DNA of 64,000 nucleotides from Physcia stellaris (Eukaryota; Ascomycota; Lecanoromycetes; Caliciales; Physciaceae), in assembly GCA_018902385.1 (NCBI GenBank), contig JABSSW010000001.1, forward strand, positions 868,001 through 932,000, written 5' to 3'. Shown here one piece after another: positions 33,766 to 44,822 of the stretch; within the stretch, counting starts at the first letter, position 1, and the number at the start of each line of letters is the position of its first letter. The position numbers and the translations under genes are program-made. Under the pieces are notes generated by a model. It made no database searches. It was not told the DNA's origin and was given only the letters and a program-made list of their open reading frames with translations.

Positions 33766-33813
33766 TGTCATTTGTTTGTTTGTTGTTGACATTTGTTTGT
33801 TTGTTGATTGATT
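33766..33813. repeat. (TTTG)n simple repeat
   Basis: Two short runs of the TTTG unit separated by TTGTTGACA. Confidence 0.75.
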
Positions 33814-35212
33814 AATTTTTTTGTATTTAATTAACGTGACTTTTTATATATCGTGTTTTTTACACAAAATAAATGATATTTTTTATCATTTCAATCATTT
33901 GTTACAAATGATAATATCATTTATCAACGTCAATACGACATCATTGATTGTCATTTGACGTATCAAATTTATTTTTCGAATCATCAATCAATGTTGTGAA
34001 TAATCGACAAAATTTCATTGTTTCGTTGTCGTTTTGTTTCGTTGTCGTAATTTTTCGATCAAGAATATTTCGACTATTCATTCAACAATTTCATTCACGT
34101 TAATTTTAATCAAAACATCGTTAAATTGATTTAGATAATTAACATTATTCGTGATATTGTTATTTTAATTTATCAAATACAAAATTTCGTTGTTATCGAT
34201 CACAAATATCAAACATTCGTATTCATTATTATCAAAGAAATTTTGTACGAAAATTGTCGTCAACATTTTCGATTTTTATCGACTCAATTATTTGAACGTT
34301 CTCGAGTCGATTCAATTGACACACAAAAAAATCACGTATTTGATTCAACGATTAAGTTTTTGACAAATCAATTTTCAAAAAAATCGTCAAACGATTCGAA
34401 ATATCAATTCAAACAATTTATTCAAAAAAAATTTTTTAATAAACATTTTTACGTCGATCATCATATTTAAATCAAACAATATTTTTGACGATTTATCATT
34501 CATCGATGTTATTTTTTTCGATGATTTTTTTATTGACAATTTACAACAAATTAAAAACACGTCAATGACGAAAAAAATAAAACGAAACGACATGTCAAAC
34601 AACGTTGACAATGTTGACAATGTCGATGTCAATTTCAATAACAACAATTATTAAAAATTCGAATTTATTTGTCAACAATGAAATTTTTACAAACATTTAT
34701 AAATCGATCACACGATAACGACAACGATGTCGATAATTTTTTTAACAACGATAATAACGTCAACATTGACAACAATAATTTGAAAATCGAAAACGTTGAT
34801 TATTTCGATTTAAATTGCGAAATCAATGAATTGAATATTTTTGTAATTAACGTTGAACGTCACGTTTTTTATATCAATACAAGTAGACTCGGAAGTTTTT
34901 TTAAAAAAAACTTTGTCGAGAACTCTTAGAATTAAAGTCAAATTTGATAAGATTACGAAATCTCTGCATCGAAATCAGAATTCCTTGCGATCTCATCGAT
35001 TTCGCATCTTAATAGCTTTTTAACTCAATGAATGAATCATACATTCGAAGATTTGTTTTGAAATACGAAATGAGCACTATTCAAATAATCAAAAATATCG
35101 AAAATCGAGCGAGTGCGCATTGAGTTATGACGAATATCGCATTGTTGTTTCGCAGACGTTGTTGCGAAATTGTTCTACAAACACATTTTTAGCATGATTT
35201 TTCAAATTTCAA

Positions 35213-35338
35213 AATTATTGCGATAATGAATCGATTTTTGTTATTTTTGCAACGTTGAAATGCGTTTATTCTGTTCTACAATTTTGACTAAATAAGTGAA
35301 AATCATATTTGATTGCTGATTGATGTACAGATTGCAAA
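35213..35338 (+). repeat. Dispersed direct repeat, left copy
   Basis: About 125 bp, beginning near ATTGCGATAATGAATCGATT, matches 36,664-36,787 in the same orientation with mostly transition differences. The pair is about 1.45 kb apart and brackets a less eroded segment. It could be a terminal repeat pair of an unknown element. Confidence 0.6.
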
Positions 35339-35544
35339 TCAATTGCAACAACAAATTACATTTTTGATGATTGATCGTCAAGTAAACTCTGAACTAATCA
35401 AATCGGAAAAGAATGCCGCAAATCTGAATTAACTTGAGAAATTTCATGTCAAACATGAAGTCTGAATTGCAGAAATTGCAGTCATTTGATCATATTTTCG
35501 AAACATATCATGATTTTTGATCGAGTCTAATGCGAAAAGACGAT

Positions 35545-35598
35545 AAGACGATAAGACACGTGATATCGAATAAGACAATAAAGCACGTGATATCGAAT
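35545..35598 (+). repeat. 27-bp tandem duplication
   Basis: Two adjacent 27-bp units that each contain CACGTGATATCGAAT. They differ at a few positions. Confidence 0.75.
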
Positions 35599-36663
35599 TC
35601 AATAATTTGAATCGATTGATTTCGAATCAAATGAAAATCGATCATTTGATTGCTTTTTCATCACGTTAACATCGATAAATCAATTGCTCGAATTTCAATA
35701 ATAAAAAAAAAAACGCTTTTGAATTTCGTCGTACAAATAATGTTCAAAAAATTGTTTCAAGAATTCTTTTTCGCACAGAAATATATTATTTTTTTCTTAT
35801 ATGTATACGCATTTTTTCGATATCGTTGTTGCGAATAATCGTACAAAGCGAAAAATAGAATCGTTTTATTACGATTCGATCAATCACGTAATCGTTCTTT
35901 CATTTATTTCGAGAAATTCAGATATTTTCATAAACATTATATAATTCAGATAATGCGAATATTTCTTTAAAATAAGTAGCTTTGTATTTTTGTGACGAAT
36001 AATTCAATTTATTTTTCAGAATTTTCGAAAATTTTTCTTTTATTTTCGTTACAGTTTGTTGTTCAATGCGCCATCAATAGCAAAAAAATTCGAATTTTCA
36101 TTCAATTTGCTTTTTTTGCAATTGTTGTTGAGCGATTTTGATTTGAAATATCGTATTTTTGTTCATCGCAAAAGCATCGAAAGCTACATCGAATAATGAG
36201 CGACAAAAAATGACAGAATCTTGACAGCATGTTCTCGATATTGAGTCATAAAATTCGTCGTAAATTCACTTCATTTCGTTATGATCGTTGACGATGTATT
36301 GAAATTTTCGAAACACAACGATCGATTGTTCGTTGATTTGAAATGAGTGACAATAAATAAACGAAACGTCGATATCGTCATCGTCGATATCAAGAAAAGA
36401 AAATGCTGATTGTTGAGCAAGTTGCTTTTGAGCGAGCAATTGCTCAAACTGTCGTTGTTTTTTTTGTTTTTTTCGCTTTTTTTGTTTTCGTAATGTCGCT
36501 TGACGTGCTTTTGCAATGATAAACAGATCGAAATTCAAAATAAATTGCATGATGAATGTGAGATGCTTGAAATAATGTTTCGAAAATGAATATGTGAACG
36601 TGTTTTGAATAGTGAAAAATTTTTCGCAACAATTTCGCGTGTAATGTTATTTGTTCAACTCAT

Positions 36664-36787
36664 AACTATTGCGATAATGAGTCGATTTTTGTTATTATTG
36701 CAGTTTTGAATTGCGCTCATTTTGCTTTACAATTTGAGTTAAATAACTGAAAATCATACGTGATTGTTGATTGATGTGCAAATTGCA
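36664..36787 (+). repeat. Dispersed direct repeat, right copy
   Basis: Partner of the copy at 35,213-35,338. The shared words include GCGATAATGAGTCGATTTTT and CTGAAAATCATACGTGATTG, allowing for C/T and G/A changes. Confidence 0.6.
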
Positions 36788-39365
36788 AAATACTGCATGA
36801 ACGCAATAATCGAATTTTGATGTTCGTGATTTGAATTTTGATAATTTTGTGATTTCTTATTCGATTAGCGTAGAATTTCAAAAGAAAACGCAGAATATTT
36901 TTTTATAAATTGTGTTCTATTTAAATTTTTGTTGATAAATTCAAAAAATTGATTGCACGACGCGACAATAACAAAATGCAAAAAATTATTATTCTTTGTT
37001 TAAAAAACACAATTTTGTCGAAAAAATGTTTTATTGTTTATCGATTCGAAATCGAATCTATTTTGATCAAAGCGTTTGAAACGTTTCAAATCAATTTTTA
37101 ATTTTTTTGATTATTTTACATAATATTCGAATCAATTTCAAATTTATAAAACATAACATAAAAAAATGAAATCGATTTCAAACATTTAATCTTCGAATAA
37201 AATTTTGAAATATCGAAAAACATTGATTGTTATGACGACATAATTTTTCATCAAAACGTATGCAAACAAAATTTGTTTATTTTCGTTTTTTGAATTGACA
37301 TTTAATTTTGAATATCGCATTGATTGTCGTTCATATTTGTTCGTTTTCATGTTGTTTTTAAAAAATACGTTCATTTTAATTGATGTCGATAATTAATTTT
37401 AATTTTAATCGTAATAAAAAAATAAATAAAAAAACATTTAATGTTTGATCATGCAAACAATTTTTGAATGTCAAATAATTTATGTTAAATAAATAACATT
37501 ATTGATGAAAATGAATCAATAATGAACAAAATTTTTCGAAAAACAACAACAAATTTTTATTTTTTCGTTTATTATCAAATTTGTAACAAATAATTAATCG
37601 ATATTTAAATAAATCATATGTCAAATTCGTTATGATTTGAATTTTCACGAAATTTCAAAAATGATTTAATTTCAATCACAAATTTGTTTTTGTTTTTGTT
37701 TTTGAAATCATTGAAAAAATTTAATTTAACTTTTCAAACATTTGTTTATTTTAATTTTTTTTTCGTGACAACGAACACAATTAAAAATCAAATAAACATA
37801 ATACACGACAAAATTTAAATACGTTAATAAAATTAATTTCATGTGTTATGAAAAATTTACGAATGATATCGATGTAATTGCACGCACGTATTGATAAACG
37901 TATTCGTAAATTATTGTTTGAAATACATTTGATTTTATGTACATTTGATTTTAATTGAATTATTGTTTTCAATACGATTTTTTTTTCGAATATTTTCATT
38001 TCGACGATTTTGATATCAATATAACAATTTTTTATTCGAATCAAAATTAAAAATTTTCAAATTTGAATATAATAATCGAAAACAAACATATTTTTATTGA
38101 ATAATTTTCGTAATTTAAATATCGTTTTCGTATTGTTTCAATTCATACGTTCGAACAAAATTTATTTAATAACGTTGTCATTATTCAACGACATTGCAAC
38201 AAAATTTTTTCGTAAATTGATAAATATATTTTGCGCATATTTGCAAAAAAATTGATTGATTTTTTTAACGACATGTAACAATAAACAGTTTTTATAACAT
38301 TGTTGCAATTCGAAATTTCGAATTCGTTTTTGTCATTTTTTGTTATTAACATAAAATACATTATTATCAATTCGATATTTGTACGATTTTTTGATTTTCA
38401 TGAAATTTGAAATAAAAAAATCGAATGAAATTTGTTTTTGCAAAACAAAAAAATTCACGTTGTTTCGAAATTTTTCGTATTTTTATCAATGAAATGATTG
38501 AAATTATAAAAATTAATACAATTTTTTCAAACAATTTTCGATTTTTTAATCGATTACATCATTCGATAAAATCATTTTGAATTTTTGTTAACAAAAAAAA
38601 ATTATTGTTTTCGTTTTTTTGTGAATGTTATTGATATCGAATAACAAAACAAAATTTTTTCATTGAATAACAATTGTTCATTTCGATTTAAATTTCGAAA
38701 TTTCGTTGCATGATTGAACAACGCGAAACGCATATTCATTGAATACGACATTAAACGATAATTATAATTCAATCGTAAACATATTATTATTTTGTACAAC
38801 AAAAAATTCGTGCGTACAATTTGTTGTAATGTTGAATGTATATAATTTTCAAATCATTCGCGTTCGAATTTTTTTTTGATAATAAACGTATAATATCGAT
38901 ACATTGTTAATTTATTCAAAAACATGTTTCAAACGTCGAAAATGTTTATGAATCAATTGTATGCGTTATTTATGTTCACAAAACTTTTTTTTATGTTTTT
39001 ATTAAATTCGTTTTCGCGTATATTTTAATAATTTCGAAATTTATATCAAATTTCAATGAAATCATAATCGAAAATTTGAAATATGACGACGAATTCATAA
39101 TTGAAATTTTGAACATTACAATCAATGTGAACAATGTAAAAAAAATTGATAATTGATTTGATTTTTTCATGTTGATTTTGTTAAATTTGTAAAACGTTTT
39201 ATACGTGAAATTTCGTTTAAATTTTTTAAATTTCGATTGCAATTTTTTTTCATCGATGTTTATTGAATTTTTCATTGTTGATGTTTGTGCGAAAACATTA
39301 AAAATTACGAAAAACACAAAAACGCGAAAATTCGCGAAAAACAAAAAAACACGAAAAGTCGTAAA

Positions 39366-39395
39366 TGTGACAAACGTATATCGAATTCAATATTT
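39366..39395 (+). mobile_element. Old solo LTR, left fragment (split by a later insertion)
   Basis: The first 30 bp of an LTR (TGTGACAAACGTATATCGAA). It continues at 51,207 after the inserted element. The 5-bp target duplication GTAAA lies just before it (39361-39365) and again after the right fragment (51400-51404), which shows that one LTR alone remains. Confidence 0.85.
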
Positions 39396-39590
39396 TGTGA
39401 CGAGCGTGCATCGGATTCAACATTTGGCAAAGCTAACATTCTTATCTTATCACATCGGATGACAGAGTCGAAACTCGTTTATGATCAAATTTTTTACATA
39501 TGTTTTCGCAGATTTTCATGTATTTGCTTTTCACTTCGATATTCTCGTGTAATTATGTAATTAGTTCATATTTTTGCATAGCATTTCACA
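39396..39590 (+). repeat. Left LTR of zinc-finger element, copy 1
   Basis: 195 bp, TGTGA...TCACA termini, same length as its partner at 51012-51206. Confidence 0.88.
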
Positions 39591-40746
39591 TTATATCGAA
39601 ATCATTCACGTCATGCTCGTTTAAGATACGCGAGCATTAAATAAACAAGACATTCTGTTTTCATAAAGTTCAATGATAGTGGAGCATAATAGGTTCGTAT
39701 CGCTCGATCATTCGAAAAAAGCATCGAAGCAAACAACAGTGAACTCGTTGTGAATGTAAGCAGAAACGAAGCATAATAGACTCGTTCGTCTGCGTCAATT
39801 GGCATTCAGAACAGACGAATTTACGCGATAGTTTAGGTTCACAAACAAATTTTCTTCAAGCGTTGATTCAGATTCGCTATATCACTTGTTGATCACGGAG
39901 GTGACTCGGTCAAGTCATCAAATCAGGTTTAGGTCATCAAGAAAACACAAGTCACCAAATCAGGTCTAGGTCATCAAGAAAACACCATACAAGAAACTCC
40001 GTTATTCGGCCAGAAACCTTGTCATTACATCAGAAATTCTCGGCGGGACTTGAATCATCTACTTGCTTCGAGAATTTTTCAAAATACTACTTACTTTCTT
40101 TGCAAACGGATTGTTTTCTCTAGTCTCTGCGATGAATTCAATATCAGATCTTCAAAGCAGTGACTGTTTCAGAGTCTCGATCATTGCATCAGAAATTTTC
40201 GATCGAATTCGAATCATCTATTTGCTTCGAGAATCTTTCAGAATTCTTATCAAATTCTTAGCGAATTGATCGTTCTTTCTTATTCATTCGGTCAACTCGA
40301 TATCTGATTTAGAAATCTTCGAATCCTTTCACAATATCTCTTCAAACAATCAGCATTGAAGTCATTCTTCTTATTTGAGAATCGATCATAAAACATACCT
40401 ATTGGTCATAGCAAATCGACATCTCTCTCTTGCTACAAAGATAGTCTCAGTAATCGAGTCTGGAAATCAGTCAATTCTTCGACAGGATTTTCTATTGACA
40501 ATTCAATATCAATATCTGAGTCATTCTTGATTCTTGAGAGTCTTCAAGAATTACATCTGTCTGTCTAGCAAATTGACTTTAATCTTCGTCATCTATGATG
40601 AAGTTGATAGTAACTCGAGTCTGGTTTCAAATTATCTTCGAACAATTCAGCATTCGAATAATATTGAGATCATTTACTTTTTTCGAAAACATTGCAAAAT
40701 TACGTTCAATTAATTAATTCGTCAACGTGCTTTTTCGATTTTCGCG

Positions 40747-43645
40747 ATGTTTTCAATATTTTCATTGTTTTCGAATTTCGATTTTTTCAATTTTTTTCGA
40801 GATATCGGTTTTTTCAACTCGAGTCTGACATGTTCTGATTCAGAAATCAGACGATTCAATGAAGCCGCGAGCTTTTTACGAAATCTTGAGCACTGTCAGA
40901 GATTGTATCGATATCGAAGAACGAAATTGCTTGAATACATGATGTGAGTTCTCAATGATCTCGTCTGGGAATGATTCAAGAAACGATCGCATTTCAACTT
41001 TTTGCTTCGTTTTGATATGATTTTAATCGAAGCATTTTTTTCGTTGAAACAACGAGAGTTAGAATCAATAATTCAAAAGCGAGCAAAGCGTAAAGCTCGA
41101 AAGATCGCGAAACGAGTTGAGTTAAATGTCATAGAAACGGCAAAGCAAACATCAACGCTTCAAGATTTCGATATTTTCGACTCATCATTGGCATCTGACA
41201 GGTTTGAGTTCGGTTTGTATAGCAACGTCGCGATTTTTTTGCAACATTTTGAGCAATGTCAACGTTTGTATCGCAAGTCAGACTTGCTGAATTTGTTGTC
41301 GACGTGCTTATGTGGTCATGCGTTTGATTGATTCAAAACTCAGTTTGAATTTATCTCGTTGAAACGCTTCGGTAGGATTTTAGCGAAAGCGTTTTCAGAA
41401 ACGTCTGTACGGCGTGCTTCATCAAGCAGTTCGAATTTTCAGCTTTGTACACTCGTCGCGATATCGAAATTCAGGGAGAATGCATCAGGTCAACAAGCCG
41501 CTAAAGCGGTCTGCAAGCTTTGCAAACAGAATTTCAATTTCAACAACGAGTTATACGAGCATATTCGCAATCATGAAGTTTCGAAGCTCGTCAAGAATTC
41601 TCATCTCTCGATCAATGCAGTCAATTTAGTATGCGAAATCAAGGAGACGTCATTCGCTTCGCATAAATCATCTGCTTCATTTGCAATTCAAAAGTCGGCA
41701 AACGAATTTGCATCAGCATTCAGAACAGTCACTTTATTGAAACGTTCGTCTCTTTCGCCTTCTACATTCGGAGCTAGATCAGAATCAACAAAGAATAGAT
41801 CAACTCAGTGTTTTGCTACTTCGCTGAAGTCATCATCTCCTCAAACGTTCGAATCAAGACATCAAGAAATCTCGATTCAGAAGTTTTCAATCATCAGCGC
41901 ACCTCTCTCGACCGATACAGCCAATTTAATATACGAAACGATGAAGAAATCAGTCATCGAATTATCTTTGTCTGCGTCTTTTGGTATTTTTAATTCAGCT
42001 CGACCTCATCAGAACTCAGAAAAGAGACGATTCAATCAAGTCGTCATTTTCATTCAACATCTTCAGCGATGTCAGCACCTGTATGATGAGTCAGAATTGC
42101 TCGAATGGATGAAAGTAATTCTTTGTGGTTTTGTCGACATCTGGTTCAAAAATCAACCGGATTTCATTTTTTTGCACGATTTCGGTATAGCTTTAACGAA
42201 GGCGTTTTCTGAACGCTCGGATTTCTCACTTCCTACACTGAAGACTGAGTCAGAATCAGCGGAGAGATCAGCAACGTGTCGGCACTGCAAACAGACGTTC
42301 AAATTCAAAGAACTTCTTCGCAAGCACAAACGCGAGCAGCATGCAAAGAAATCTGTCATCAGCTCGTCTTTTCGGTTCTATACATTCAAATCAGTATGCA
42401 AAGCAGAGGAGAGGTCAGCAATCACTCCAACTGAAAATGCCTCAGAGGTCACTTCAGAAACGAGAGTCGAGTGGCGATCGCGCACTGCTTATTTATCTAC
42501 GAGATTGAAAGTATCACGTTTGGAATTTTTCGTTAAATACGTTCGTAATTATACCAGAAGGAGTGGAGAACGCATCGATTCAAGAAGTCACATGTGTTCG
42601 AGCAATGTGCAGATCTTGCGAACAGAACTTCAACTTCAATGAGAAGCTCTTCGAGCACATTCGCGAACATGAAGTTTTGAAACGCGTCAAATCAACATGC
42701 GAAACAGCGACTTTTCAAATATCAGCACTCGAATTTGCATCAAAATCGATGAAGAAATTTTCAATTCAACAAATCGCTTGCGCTCGAATTTGCAAACGTT
42801 GCAAACAGAATTTCAATTTCAATAACAAACTTCACGAACATATTCGCGAACATCATGCTCGAAAGTCTGTCAAGAGTTTGAATTTTCGAGTCTTCACGCC
42901 AAAATCTACATGTAAAATCAAGGAGAAGTCAGCAGTCATTTGTTCACTTGCTTTTTCGTCGACCCTCTCTGCAACATCTACATCGATATCTGAATCAGTA
43001 TCATCAGAGTATTCGCATCTTTTTATTGCGACACTCAATATCACATCAAAATCGATGGAGAAACTATCAGTCAGTTGTTCACTTACATTTTCGGCTTCAC
43101 TTTCTCGAACATCTGTATCAAAACATCAGAAATTTTATTTCACTATCGATGATCTGGTTCGCATGTTTCGTGAGAAGTCTAGGTCATTTGATTTACATTC
43201 GCATCAAAAAGACTCTGCTTCTCCGCAGCGTTTCGGCGGTATTTCATCTCGTCGATCACGCTTCTCCATGCATCAGTCACGAATAATCTCTTACTTCATG
43301 CCTGCAGCCAATCAGAAGGCACCGATTAGTCAGGGCTTGAAGAGCTCAAAATCGAAGACTTCGAAGCAGCACATGCTTGCGGAATCAATTCGCCCTGTCC
43401 TGTCGGAGAGATCGGTCAATTTATCATACAAAATGTCTGATATTTTTTGCATCATCTTCAAGTCTTTTGTCGAGGCTTTTTTTTTCATTTCTATACTTCT
43501 TCGTCTTTTTCTGGTCTTTCTCCTTGTTTTCGCATTCGTTTCGGCCATTTTCGCTGCAAGGATGGGTTGTATTAGCGTCTGTCAACAAGCAATTTTCGTC
43601 ATTGGTCGTGTCAATATTGGATTTGTCGCTTCGGGACGAAGCTGA
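40747..43645 (+). other. Coding relic of the zinc-finger element, copy 1 (fossil, several breaks)
   Basis: The region holds at least three copies of a unit of about 65 residues with the pattern F(L/I)xxLExCQxLYxxSxLL, then WFKxQxxF and LxxAF. The pattern recalls the helical capsid part of Ty3-type Gag, but that is an inference. Between and after these units lie four classical C2H2 fingers (C-x2-C-x12-H-x3/4-H), for example CKLCKQNFNFNNELYEHIRN and CRHCKQTFKFKELLRKHKRE. Long linkers are Ser-rich. The same order is seen in copy 2. The function of the protein is unknown; nucleic-acid binding by the fingers is the simplest guess. The reading frame is interrupted, so I treat it as a fossil. Confidence 0.7.
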
Positions 43646-43976
43646 GACGAGACGAGGGATAAATTGCTCGAATATCCAATCACGAAACATCTTCATAAAA
43701 GGTTTATTGCATACACGTTTTACTGGATAAATCGTACACAACGACTATCGCATGCGCCCAAGTATCGATGCGTTAATCGTTGTTACGCCGGTTCTGCTAA
43801 TACCGTGAAACTGCTCGTCTCATCGTATAATCGGCCTGGTGTTGCAAGGATTCAAGGTCTACATTAATGCCCTCATTACATTCAAAAGCTCGAGTCTCCG
43901 ATCCTTTACACTCTAAACTACGTACTAGACTCTGGAGAAGCAAGCTCTCGATCGTCTGCTTATTTCATCATCTACG

Positions 43977-44150
43977 TCACCGCCTGCACACTTCGCGGAT
44001 TGACTGCAAATCAGTCCCTTTATCAGTTGCAATGATCTCGGCCTCAGGTACCTCGCATAGGTCTGCATCCGTCATCAAAGCACAGGTATCTCGACTCACA
44101 TCGAAAGCCTGATAGAAGCGAATTCCTGCTTCAAGGTTTTCGGGTTTCAT
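43977..44150 (-). other. Antisense open frame conserved between both zinc-finger elements
   Basis: A 57-codon minus-strand frame near the 3' end of the internal region (start MKPENLEAG, containing CALMTDADLCEVPEAE and DLQSIREVCRR). The more mutated second element keeps a matching frame at 60257-60445 with the same ending. It could be a small antisense gene of the element or an accident of shared ancestry. Confidence 0.4.
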
Positions 44151-44598
44151 GTACTTCCAAATGGTCTACCATATCACTTACTTGCAGGTATCATGGCTCA
44201 TGCCTCGCAGTCAGACTTCGGACAGGAATTTGGAAATTCTTTTTCATGTCTTTTCGTGTATTTGTATTAACTATCAATCAACCTCGCATGCATGCTCAAG
44301 GATCTGCTGGAGAAAACGCCTTTTCATCATACGAAATGACGCGATATCTCTGCACATTTCATGCCTTAATAATTCTTTCGTTACGATTCAAAAAAATGGA
44401 TCTCCAAGGTCGCATCGTTTGCAGAAGCCATCTTCGCCGTCTTCGTCGTTACATTCCAGATTCCTGTACGTCTCCATGGTTGTCGCATCCGCTATGGACT
44501 GTACACATCTAGGAACGAGTCATCAAGACCACGTACTCTGCCGACCGATGGGAGAAAAAGAATCAATGGGGTAATCGCTTCGGAAAGAAGCTGAGATG

Positions 44599-44822
44599 TG
44601 TTACGAGCATGCCTGGCAGGTAGGTCTGGCAGGTAGGTAGTTGGTATGGTATGTGGTCGGGCAGCGGGCTATGCCCTAATTCTACGTTGGAACTAGCGTG
44701 GTTTGAGGCTTGGCGTCGCACACTGCTTGCAATTTCAACATTTTGTACCTACTTGTTTCTGCAGACTTATTGTTTTCGTCTAGCTAGTCAATAATACGTC
44801 TATTCAAGCACGACTCATGATA
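44599..44822 (+). repeat. 5' LTR of the chromovirus
   Basis: 224 bp starting TGTTACGAGCATGCC. It keeps balanced composition, unlike its partner. Confidence 0.9.

Larger units (their letters stand above)
33400..39365. repeat. AT-rich, RIP-like block, left part; no intact gene
   Basis: Composition drops sharply. CT, AG, CC and GG words become rare while CA, TG and CG remain, and runs of A and T dominate. Frames of 60-90 codons (34243-34470, 34669-34929, 36266-36550 minus) are Asn/Lys/Phe-rich and I recognise none. The minus frame at 36266-36550 has a strongly basic Lys/Gln stretch. A less eroded patch lies at about 34,870-36,840. I read this as old repeats beyond recognition, with no host gene. 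Confidence 0.7.

Noticed and set aside
33400-39365. Host genes or non-coding RNA genes in the AT-rich block
   Set aside because: All frames are Asn/Lys/Phe/Ile-rich chance frames. No tRNA-like box pairs or other structured RNA signal was seen.
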